Origin: Candidatus Omnitrophota bacterium
GTDB lineage: Bacteria > Omnitrophota > Gorgyraeia > Gygaellales > Profunditerraquicolaceae
Length of the DNA stretch: 34,111 nucleotides
Direction of reading: 5' to 3'
Assembly (NCBI GenBank): GCA_026387355.1
Contig: JAPLLW010000016.1
Location: forward strand, 70,240 to 104,350
Below the pieces are notes generated by a model, which worked only from the letters and a program-made list of their open reading frames with translations, searched no databases and was not told the origin of the DNA. This document shows, piece after piece, positions 6,593 to 12,882 of the stretch. Position numbers and translations under genes: made by a program. The number at the start of each line of letters is the position of its first letter. The first letter of the stretch is position 1.

Positions 6593-8392
6593 TTAGCTTA
6601 TCTTCCTCAAATAAACCATCAGCATGCTTAAGGCCGCAGGCGTTACTCCGGATATGCGCGATGCCTGACCCAGGTTTATCGGCCTAAAATTATTCAGCTT
6701 CTCTTTTATCTCGCGCGAAAGGCTGGGTATCTTTGCGTAATCAAGTTCTTGAGGAATGCGTATCTTCTCAAGATTCTTAAAGCGCTCCACATCTTTAAAC
6801 TGTCGCTGAATAAACCCGCTATATTTTACCTCAATCTCAAGGCCTTTAGCAATATCAATTTCCGGAAAATCATCCAGTGTAACTTCAGGCCTTTTAAGCA
6901 AATCTTCTAAGGTTGTCTGTGTCTTTAATGTTGCGCCCTTAAAAGATTTTACTCTTGTACTTTTTAAGATTTGCATCCCTTTCTTAATCAACTCTTCCTT
7001 GTCTTTGGTCTTATTATAATCTTTTTTGCTTAATAAGCCTAACTTATAACCGATCTTACCTAAACGCAGGTCTGCGTTATCTTCACGTAAAATCAGACGG
7101 TACTCTACGCGAGATGTAAACATGCGATACGGCTCATTAGTGCCTTTAGTAGTAAGATCGTCGATCAACACGCCAATATAACTTGATGCGCGGTCTAAAA
7201 TCAGCGGCTCTTCATTCTTAATCCTTAACACAGCATTAATCCCGGCGACTAATCCTTGCGCAGCTGCCTCTTCATAGCCGGTAGTCCCGTTTATCTGTCC
7301 GGCCAAGTATAAATTTCTTAAAGATTTGGACTCTAGGCTAGGGTAGAGTTGCGTTGGCTCAACCACAATATGCTCAATACCATAGCCAAAACGAATTACC
7401 TTTGCCTTCTCGAGACCTTCAATAGAATTTATCAAAGCTAACTGTACATCTTCGGGTAAACTGGTCGAGATACCATTGGGATAAATCTCATTAGAATCCA
7501 GGCCTTGGGGCTCCAGAAAAACCTGATGCCTATCCTTATCTTTAAATTTCACTATCTTATCTTCAATCGACGGACAATATCTTACTCCTGTTGCCTTGAT
7601 AGCTCCGGTATAAAGCGGCGATCGGTCTAAATTATCCAGAATTATTTTATGAGTAAACTTGTTAGTATAAGTAATGTGACAGGAGATCTGTCTCTGTGGC
7701 AATTTAGTTGTCCAGAATGAGAACGGCTTTGGCGAACTATCTCCTTCCTGTATAATTAAATTAGTATAATCTATAGTTGACTTATCCAGCCGCGCAGGGG
7801 TACCGGTCTTAAAGCGCATAAGCTTAAAACCAAGGTTCCTTAAGTTATCTCCCAAGCCTTCTGATGAACGTTCATTGATACGGCCGCCGCTAAAATGTCT
7901 TAAGCCGATATGAATTAATCCGTTTAGAAAAGTACCTGAGCAGATAATTACTGCGTCAGACTTAACCTCTTCACATGTATCAAGCATAACCCCGCAAACT
8001 TTATTATTTTCAACAAGCAGTCTTTTAGCTTCTGCTTCCTTTACTTCCAGGTTAGGAGTATGCATAATCAAATCTTGCATATATTGATTATACAAATTCA
8101 TATCAACTTGCGCGCGCGATGATTGCACAGCCGCGCCCTTTGAAGCATTGAGAATTCTAAATTGGATTCCGCAGGCATCAGCAGCCCTAGCCATCGTACC
8201 ACCCAATGCATCAATCTCTTTAACTAACTGACCCTTGCCTACTCCGCCGATAGCAGGATTACAACTCATGCGGCCTATAGAATTTATATCCAAGGTCAAC
8301 ATAAGTGTACGCAACCCCATACGCGCACTTGCTAAAGCTGCCTCAATGCCAGCGTGTCCTGCGCCGATAACTATAATGTCATAATTATTCAT
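6593..8392 (-). CDS. mnmG: tRNA 5-carboxymethylaminomethyluridine synthase subunit MnmG (GidA)
   Basis: 599 residues, slightly short of the usual 620-630. The FAD fold GAGHAG is at residues 10-15. The signature CNPAIGGVGKGQLVKEIDALGG follows. RYCPSIEDKIVKF and the second family signature GQINGTTGYEEAAAQGL are both present, as is the C-terminal helical domain that contacts MnmE. With MnmE it modifies the wobble uridine of several tRNAs; mnmE is not in this window. The upstream sequence suggests the mRNA begins at the A of the ATG, because TGGTATAAT ends seven bases before it. A large palindromic element lies directly behind that promoter. Confidence 0.96.
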   Translation of the reverse strand: MNNYDIIVIGAGHAGIEAALASARMGLRTLMLTLDINSIGRMSCNPAIGGVGKGQLVKEIDALGGTMARAADACGIQFRILNASKGAAVQSSRAQVDMNLYNQYMQDLIMHTPNLEVKEAEAKRLLVENNKVCGVMLDTCEEVKSDAVIICSGTFLNGLIHIGLRHFSGGRINERSSEGLGDNLRNLGFKLMRFKTGTPARLDKSTIDYTNLIIQEGDSSPKPFSFWTTKLPQRQISCHITYTNKFTHKIILDNLDRSPLYTGAIKATGVRYCPSIEDKIVKFKDKDRHQVFLEPQGLDSNEIYPNGISTSLPEDVQLALINSIEGLEKAKVIRFGYGIEHIVVEPTQLYPSLESKSLRNLYLAGQINGTTGYEEAAAQGLVAGINAVLRIKNEEPLILDRASSYIGVLIDDLTTKGTNEPYRMFTSRVEYRLILREDNADLRLGKIGYKLGLLSKKDYNKTKDKEELIKKGMQILKSTRVKSFKGATLKTQTTLEDLLKRPEVTLDDFPEIDIAKGLEIEVKYSGFIQRQFKDVERFKNLEKIRIPQELDYAKIPSLSREIKEKLNNFRPINLGQASRISGVTPAALSMLMVYLRKIS

Positions 8393-8398
8393 ATGGTT

Positions 8399-8407
8399 AT
8401 TATACCA
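8399..8407 (-). promoter_or_regulatory. Extended -10 promoter giving a probably leaderless mnmG mRNA
   Basis: The minus strand reads TGGTATAAT, an extended -10 element (TGnTATAAT), followed by AACCAT and then the mnmG ATG. With the usual spacing of six bases between -10 and +1, transcription would begin at the A of the start codon. No TTGACA-like -35 is seen; that place is taken by the palindromic element. Confidence 0.6.
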
Positions 8408-8409
8408 TA

Positions 8410-8476
8410 AAATTATTCTTTTTGCGGGTGGCCCGCCATGAAACGTGGCGGGACAGGACCCGCAAAAAAATAATTT
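8410..8476. repeat. Palindromic element, copy 2, with AT-rich outer stem
   Basis: The outer stem AAATTATTCTTTTTGCGGGT (8410-8429) pairs with ACCCGCAAAAAAATAATTT (8458-8476), with one bulge. The inner stem is CCCGCCA (8432-8438) with TGGCGGG (8446-8452). It shares its GCGGGTCCTG...GCCACG core with 4330-4424. It separates the mnmG promoter from the plus-strand tRNA unit. Confidence 0.8.
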
Positions 8477-8537
8477 GGTTAGATTTAATTACTTCATGCG
8501 TCTATTAGATTGTAGAAGGCAAAGCCTTCAGGCACAC

Positions 8538-8611
8538 CCCCTTGTAGCATAAATGGATAATGCTCCTTTCTGACTCAGAGGACGATGTGGGTTCGAATCC
8601 CACTGAGGGGG
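8538..8611 (+). tRNA. tRNA-like gene, apparent anticodon GAC (Val), identity uncertain
   Basis: 74 bases fold as a full cloverleaf. Acceptor CCCCTTG/TGAGGGG has two wobble pairs. The D arm is GCAT/ATGC with loop AAATGGATA (A14, GG18-19). The anticodon arm is CCTTT/AGAGG with loop CTGACTC, the variable loop is ACGAT, and the T arm is GTGGG-TTCGAAT-CCCAC. The tertiary partners T8-A14 and A15-T48 fit. The loop gives T33 then G34 A35 C36. Several points are odd for tRNA-Val: T at position 37, a C1-G72 closing pair, G73, and an acceptor that can extend by two more pairs (A8536 and C8537 with G8611 and T8612). CCA is not encoded. It is the only gene-like unit on the plus strand and is preceded by a GAAGGC/GCCTTC hairpin (8515-8529). 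I found no convincing promoter for it. It could be a divergent Val tRNA or a tRNA-like RNA with another role. Confidence 0.72.
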
Positions 8612-8620
8612 TACTGCAAA

Positions 8621-8654
8621 GGGCGCGATTAGGTCAGAAAGGCTAATTGCGCCC
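8621..8654 (+). other. Hairpin whose loop is complementary to the tRNA anticodon arm
   Basis: A 12-pair stem, GGGCGCGATTAG (8621-8632) with CTAATTGCGCCC (8643-8654) and one G-T pair, presents the ten-base loop GTCAGAAAGG (8633-8642). The loop is the exact reverse complement of CCTTTCTGAC (8565-8574), the 5' side of the tRNA anticodon stem plus most of its loop. It starts nine bases after the tRNA 3' end. No T tract follows, so it is not a standard terminator. Confidence 0.75.
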
Positions 8655-8665
8655 ACCAATTATTC

Positions 8666-8694
8666 TTGACAAGCAGTTATTTGTGGCTTATACT
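8666..8694 (+). promoter_or_regulatory. Near-perfect sigma-70 promoter of the small RNA
   Basis: Plus strand: TTGACA (8666-8671), a 17-base spacer and TATACT (8689-8694). The expected start is about 8701. It is one of the best promoters in the window, and no ORF follows it on this strand. Confidence 0.8.
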
Positions 8695-8700
8695 TTAACC

Positions 8701-8763
8701 AGATCTGAGTCAGAAAGACGGTTTGTGCTACGAGGAAGGCGTTGAGTAATCAACGCCTTTTTT
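8701..8763 (+). ncRNA. Small RNA of about 63 nt, antisense to the tRNA anticodon arm
   Basis: It is bounded by a near-consensus promoter (8666-8694) and an intrinsic terminator (8736-8763), with no reading frame or ribosome site between them. The 5' end carries TCTGAGTCAGAAAG (8704-8717). This is the exact reverse complement of CTTTCTGACTCAGA (8566-8579), which spans the whole anticodon loop and parts of both stem strands of the neighbouring tRNA. A single-stranded 5' seed followed by a terminator hairpin is the layout of trans-acting regulatory RNAs. I recognise no known RNA family. The function is inferred only from complementarity. It could act on that tRNA, or on another RNA that shares the sequence. 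Confidence 0.65.
8736..8763 (+). terminator. Intrinsic terminator of the small RNA
   Basis: A perfect ten-pair stem AAGGCGTTGA (8736-8745) with TCAACGCCTT (8750-8759), loop GTAA, and T tract 8758-8763. On the minus strand no T tract follows, so it works in one direction only. Confidence 0.88.
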
Positions 8764-8791
8764 GTTCTCTCTTTATATTATTTGACTAACC

Positions 8792-9046
8792 TTATGAGGA
8801 AGGGCGGGATGTCGGAGCCGAAGGATCTCCTGGCTTCTTTATTACTGCCCAGTATATTGTTGCCCCCAAAAGTTGAAGCAAGATAACAATTAAAATCCAA
8901 ATAACTTTATCATTCGGGTTTTTAAATTCTCTTTTTGCGCAGTCAATTATCATAAGCAACCAGAAAACAACGCTAAAGATTACCAAGCCCGCTGCACCTA
9001 AAATAAGCAATCCTACCAACAGCATACCAATTCCTACCATACCCAT
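8792..9046 (-). CDS. Small membrane protein with PLDc_N-type domain
   Basis: 84 residues, two membrane helices (about 5-35 and 45-68). The stretch WLLMIIDCAKREFKNPNDKVIW followed by GATIYW matches the PLDc_N domain found at the N-terminus of cardiolipin synthases and in many free-standing small proteins. No phospholipase HKD motif is present, so it is not an enzyme. The Pro/Ser-rich tail is probably cytoplasmic. A strong AAGGGGGG site precedes the ATG. It follows apgM on the same strand with a 59-base gap. Its role is unknown. Confidence 0.8.
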   Translation of the reverse strand: MGMVGIGMLLVGLLILGAAGLVIFSVVFWLLMIIDCAKREFKNPNDKVIWILIVILLQLLGATIYWAVIKKPGDPSAPTSRPSS

Positions 9047-9105
9047 AAAAGCCCCCTTTTTTACTCAAGTAATACGAATTTAAAATAATTCTAAATCTTT
9101 ATAGC

Positions 9106-10389
9106 TTAATCTTTGGCAAGCTTTGTAATAAAAGGCAGAATTTCACGCCCCATAAGCTCACCAATAGAGCCAAGCCTGGCGCTTCGTTCAGAAAAGCTCA
9201 TCGAACCGTCCGGCTTAATACCTGCGCCACAGACAAGTAGCGGCACAGGATCTGCAGTATGAGCCTTTACTGCACAGACAGTAGAATGGTCAGCGGTTAC
9301 AATAATAATAGTGTCCGCAAGATTAATCTCTCCCAATAAGCTGGTAAAGAAATATTTATCTATAGCCTCAATACTCTCTTTCTTCTTCTGGAAATCTCCG
9401 TCATGCGCCGGCTCATCCGGACCTTTAATATGGATATAGATGCAGTCGTATTTCTGGATCGAATCAAAGGCAACCTTTGCCCAAACAGGATAATCCACAT
9501 CTAGATGTCCGCTTGACTGTGGAACATCAATAATATCCACACCAGTTAAAAGAGCAATCCCTCTTTCAACCGGCATCTGCACAAACGAACCAAATCTTAA
9601 ATTAAAAATATCTGATAATGAAGGGAAATTCGGTAAGCTTGACCCTGCGTCTCTTGATATAATTAAATTAGCGCTCAACTTGCCTTCTTGAATTCTATTC
9701 TTATTTATTGCTGCTTCATTTAAAACCTTATTTGATTTCTCGGTAAATTCATTAAGCAGCTTTGCGGCCTCATTAGCAGCCAGATCATTTTCGTAACCTG
9801 GCATTGGAGTAGAAGTTTCTATTATGTTATGGAAATTTTCTTTAGCTACCCCAAATAAACCTTCCCGGCCATAGGCAGGATCGGTATTGGTAATCCATCC
9901 TGATAACTTCTGATGCATAGCCCTAATCACCAGCACCCCGCGGTGGCCGACTGTGCTTTTAAAATCAAAAGTTGCGCTTGATAATGTAACTTTGGAGTTT
10001 ATTTCTTTTGCTAATATTGCGGCTTCTTCTGTGCCAAGACTTCTTCCTACGCGGCGGTCTTGAATTGTTTTACCATCTTCAAAAGCAGTAGCAAAATTTA
10101 CTCTTAGAGCCACATCTCCATCATTAACTGCTAATCCTTCGGCGAATGATTCAAGCGGACCCCTACCGGTATAATATTTATGCGCATCGTACCCCAGAAG
10201 ACTAATTACTGCAATATCTGACTCCGGGGCAATTCCTTTGCCTGCTGGATAAACAATTCCGGTCCTCCCCCTTTGGGCAAGGCGGTCCATATTCGGCGTG
10301 GCTGCTGCCTCAAGGGGAGTCTTGCCTCCAAGCTGCTTCAAAGGAAGATCCCCTAAGCCATCTAGAACTATATAAATGATCTTTTTCAT
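9106..10389 (-). CDS. apgM: 2,3-bisphosphoglycerate-independent phosphoglycerate mutase, archaeal type
   Basis: 427 residues, alkaline-phosphatase superfamily. Metal-binding Asp in VLDGLGD (residue 10), the phosphorylated Ser in APESDIAV (residue 57), and the C-terminal metal site TADHST plus the His in KAHTADPVP are all visible. It interconverts 2- and 3-phosphoglycerate in glycolysis and gluconeogenesis. The archaeal form also occurs in various anaerobic bacteria. The length is normal. Its ATG follows a heptamer repeat block immediately, and the block replaces any recognisable ribosome site. It lies downstream of nrdJ with no promoter seen between, so co-transcription is likely. Confidence 0.95.
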   Translation of the reverse strand: MKKIIYIVLDGLGDLPLKQLGGKTPLEAAATPNMDRLAQRGRTGIVYPAGKGIAPESDIAVISLLGYDAHKYYTGRGPLESFAEGLAVNDGDVALRVNFATAFEDGKTIQDRRVGRSLGTEEAAILAKEINSKVTLSSATFDFKSTVGHRGVLVIRAMHQKLSGWITNTDPAYGREGLFGVAKENFHNIIETSTPMPGYENDLAANEAAKLLNEFTEKSNKVLNEAAINKNRIQEGKLSANLIISRDAGSSLPNFPSLSDIFNLRFGSFVQMPVERGIALLTGVDIIDVPQSSGHLDVDYPVWAKVAFDSIQKYDCIYIHIKGPDEPAHDGDFQKKKESIEAIDKYFFTSLLGEINLADTIIIVTADHSTVCAVKAHTADPVPLLVCGAGIKPDGSMSFSERSARLGSIGELMGREILPFITKLAKD

Positions 10390-10393
10390 CGTT

Positions 10394-10428
10394 CAGCTAT
10401 CAGCTGTCAGCTATCAGCTGACAGCTGA
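10394..10428 (+). repeat. Heptamer repeat block, family B
   Basis: Five 7-base units CAGCTAT, CAGCTGT, CAGCTAT, CAGCTGA, CAGCTGA. With the flanking GTT and AC they form an imperfect 40-base palindrome (10391-10430). The block fills the gap between the nrdJ stop (10431-10433) and the apgM ATG (10389). Same family as 2995-3043. Confidence 0.88.
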
Positions 10429-10430
10429 AC

Positions 10431-12740
10431 TCAGCATTTTGAAAAACCACAGGCATGACACTTCATGCATCCTTCTTCATGGCGCAGGGCGCCACCGCAA
10501 TCCGGACAAACACCAACGATATCAACGCTTGCTGAGCTAATATTATCGGAGGTAACCGGTTCATCAGCATGTGAGTGCTTCATTGGGATAGGAGTAACAT
10601 CAAGAGAGTTTTTAACTACTTGGGCATTAACTAATCTTCTTTCTACTACGCGGGCAATAGCGTCTGCGCAGGAAAATATGCGTTGGCCCTTTTCCCATGA
10701 AGGAGAAGGACAACGGATATTACGCAACTGTTCCATAATCGCCTTAACTTCAATCCCCGCGCGAAAACCAAGCGAGACTAGGCGCCCTATAGCCTCAAGT
10801 TGGCTAGCAGCACAACCACCAGCTTTACCCATCTGGGTAAATAGCTCAAATGGCTGGCCTTCTTCATCTACATTTATAGTAACGTAGAGATTGCCGCAAC
10901 CTGTTGCCACCTTAGTAGTAGTCCCGATAATAACCTCCGGCCTCGGACGAGGAGCGATAGCTTTCTTGTAATCCTCTGCAGAAATCTGAACTTTTACGTC
11001 TTTCTTCTGCTCAGAGCTACCGATATTTAAAACCTGCTCTTCCCGGCTTTTATCGCGATAAACAGTTATGCCTTTGCAATCCAATTGATAAGCCAAAAGA
11101 TAAGCCTTGCGTACATCTTCAATAGTCGCTTCATGCGGAAAGTTAATCGTCTTTGAAGTAGCATTGTGCACGTATTTCTGGAAAGCTGCCTGCATGCGCA
11201 CATGCCATTCAGGAGCAATATCGTGCGCAGTGACAAATATTCTTTTTACATCATCAGGTACGCCTTCGATATGCTGCACTGAGCCGCTTTCGGCAATCTT
11301 CTCCATAAGTTCACGGCTATAAATTCCTCTTTCTTTAGCCACTTCTTCAAACAAAGGCTCTACCTCGACCAGCTTGTCATTATCCATAACATTACGATAA
11401 TATGATATGGCAAATAACGGCTCAATCCCTGAAGAACATGGACTGGCAATAATACTAATCGTGCCGGTTGGGGCAATAGTAGTAAGAGTGGCATTACGCA
11501 TCTTAGTCGAACCATCTTTCTTATCGTATATACTACCCTTAAAAGCCGGGAATGTCCCCTTTTCCTTACCAAGCTCTAAAGACTTCTTATTGGCTTCATT
11601 GAGGATGAAAGACATAACCTTCTCAGCCAAAGCAACTGCCTCATCGCTATTATAAGGTATATTTAAACGTATAAGCAGGCTCGCCCAGCCCATAACACCC
11701 AAACCGATCTTACGCGTAGCTTTAGTTGCTTTCTCAATCTGGGGGAGCGGAAATTTATTCACATCAATTAGATTATCCAGGAAATGTACGGCCAGACGGG
11801 TAACCTCTTTTAATCTCTCCCAGTCGATCTCATAGCGCGAATTCGTTCTCTTACAAAGAACGGATAAATTTATAGATCCTAAGTCGCAACTTTCATAAGG
11901 AAGTAACGGTTGCTCGCCGCAAGGGTTGGTACTTTCGATATTACCTAATTTAGGGGTAGGATTATATTGATTGATACGATCGATAAAAATAATACCCGGC
12001 TCACCATTCTTATGCGCCTGTTTCACTATCAAATCAAATATTTCTTTAGGATTAATCTTTTTTACTGAACCATGCGTATGCGGATCAATTAAATCAAAAT
12101 CTTCACCCTTTTCTAGCTTTTTCATGAAATCATCGGTGATAGCAATGGAGATATTGAAATTTGTAATCTGTTTATTATTCTCCTTGCACGTAGTAAACTC
12201 CATAACGTCAGGATGATCTACCCTTAAGATCCCCATATTAGCTCCCCGACGGGTACCTCCCTGTTTTACCGCTTCGGTAGCCGCATCGTAAACGCGCATA
12301 AAAGAAATTGGCCCGGAGGCAATCCCTCCAGTAGTCCTTACCACCGCATTCTTGGGACGTAATCGCGAAAAAGAAAAACCTGTTCCGCCGCCAGACTTAT
12401 GTATCAGGCTAGTTACCTTTAATGTCTCAAATATTGACTCCATTGAGTCTTCGATTGGCAGAGTAAAGCATGCGCTAAGTTGGCCCAGGTCTTTTCCGGC
12501 ATTCATTAAACATGGTGAATTCGGAAGAAACTCTAAAGAACTCATCATCCTGCAGAAATCATCTTCCAGTTTCTTAATTTCATTTACATTTTTTCCGTAG
12601 ATCTTCTCAGCCGATGCAATAGCGCCTGCTACACGTTTTATCAACTCATCAGGGGTCTCAATTATCTTGCCCTGTTCATCTCTCTTTAGGTATCTGCGCT
12701 GCAAAACCTTTAAAGCATTCTCAGATAATTTCAAATTCAT
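10431..12740 (-). CDS. nrdJ: Adenosylcobalamin-dependent (class II) ribonucleotide reductase
   Basis: 769 residues. The catalytic barrel contains SACFTLPIEDS and SIHKSGGGTGFSFSRLRP-type motifs (here LIHKSGGGTG), then the NPCGEQPLLPYESCDLGSIN loop with the active-site Cys and Glu. Residues about 600-700 form the TSCPD domain (TGCGNLYVTINVD, then RNIRCPSPSW). A zinc-ribbon-like tail (CPDCGG, then CMKCHACGFSKC) carries the shuttle cysteines. It reduces ribonucleotides to deoxyribonucleotides without oxygen and needs vitamin B12. No ATP-cone is seen at the N-terminus. Two NrdR boxes and a sigma-70-type promoter lie upstream, which fits NrdR control. It is a single-chain enzyme, so no nrdB partner is expected. 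Confidence 0.97.
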   Translation of the reverse strand: MNLKLSENALKVLQRRYLKRDEQGKIIETPDELIKRVAGAIASAEKIYGKNVNEIKKLEDDFCRMMSSLEFLPNSPCLMNAGKDLGQLSACFTLPIEDSMESIFETLKVTSLIHKSGGGTGFSFSRLRPKNAVVRTTGGIASGPISFMRVYDAATEAVKQGGTRRGANMGILRVDHPDVMEFTTCKENNKQITNFNISIAITDDFMKKLEKGEDFDLIDPHTHGSVKKINPKEIFDLIVKQAHKNGEPGIIFIDRINQYNPTPKLGNIESTNPCGEQPLLPYESCDLGSINLSVLCKRTNSRYEIDWERLKEVTRLAVHFLDNLIDVNKFPLPQIEKATKATRKIGLGVMGWASLLIRLNIPYNSDEAVALAEKVMSFILNEANKKSLELGKEKGTFPAFKGSIYDKKDGSTKMRNATLTTIAPTGTISIIASPCSSGIEPLFAISYYRNVMDNDKLVEVEPLFEEVAKERGIYSRELMEKIAESGSVQHIEGVPDDVKRIFVTAHDIAPEWHVRMQAAFQKYVHNATSKTINFPHEATIEDVRKAYLLAYQLDCKGITVYRDKSREEQVLNIGSSEQKKDVKVQISAEDYKKAIAPRPRPEVIIGTTTKVATGCGNLYVTINVDEEGQPFELFTQMGKAGGCAASQLEAIGRLVSLGFRAGIEVKAIMEQLRNIRCPSPSWEKGQRIFSCADAIARVVERRLVNAQVVKNSLDVTPIPMKHSHADEPVTSDNISSASVDIVGVCPDCGGALRHEEGCMKCHACGFSKC

Positions 12741-12787
12741 TTCTTCACTCCCAAATAATTAAAAGGTTAATATATTTATGACAGACA

Positions 12788-12817
12788 ATAATAACATGGA
12801 CTCTTCAGGCTTGTCAA
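12788..12817 (-). promoter_or_regulatory. Predicted nrdJ promoter
   Basis: On the minus strand, TTGACA (12812-12817) and TATTAT (12788-12793) are separated by 18 bases. It lies between the NrdR boxes and the nrdJ ATG, with a leader of about 40 bases. Confidence 0.6.
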
Positions 12818-12826
12818 TGAAAAATT

Positions 12827-12838
12827 ACAATATATTGT
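12827..12838. promoter_or_regulatory. NrdR box 1 (promoter-proximal)
   Basis: A perfect 12-base palindrome ACAATATATTGT. With its flanks on the minus strand it reads ACACAATATATTGT, which agrees with the NrdR consensus. It sits just upstream of the nrdJ -35 box. Confidence 0.8.
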
Positions 12839-12858
12839 GTATTTTAGATTTAGTTTAT

Positions 12859-12870
12859 ACAATGGATTGT
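12859..12870. promoter_or_regulatory. NrdR box 2 (distal)
   Basis: ACAATGGATTGT, or ACACAATCCATTGT when read on the minus strand. Its centre is 32 bases from the centre of box 1, about three helical turns, which is the spacing typical of NrdR box pairs. Confidence 0.78.
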
Positions 12871-12872
12871 GT

Positions 12873-12882
12873 TAAGCGCTTA
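12873..12882. promoter_or_regulatory. LacI-type operator-like palindrome
   Basis: TAAGCGCTTA is a perfect ten-base palindrome with the central CG typical of LacI-family operators. It overlaps the stop codon of the LacI-type gene (12880-12882) and lies directly behind NrdR box 2. A single short palindrome is weak evidence. Confidence 0.35.

Noticed and set aside
8558..8584. Alternative anticodons CTG (Gln) or TCT (Arg) for the tRNA
   Set aside because: Either shift destroys the five-pair anticodon stem; only the CCTTT/AGAGG stem with loop CTGACTC keeps the correct spacing of all arms.
8621..8654. Hairpin after the tRNA as a simple intrinsic terminator
   Set aside because: The stem is strong, but the bases that follow (ACCAATTATTCTTGAC) contain no T tract; the ten-base complementary loop is a better reason for its existence.
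10465..10887. Plus-strand ORF of 140 codons inside nrdJ
   Set aside because: It lies fully opposite a highly conserved enzyme, has no family features and no ribosome site; it is a shadow of the nrdJ codons.
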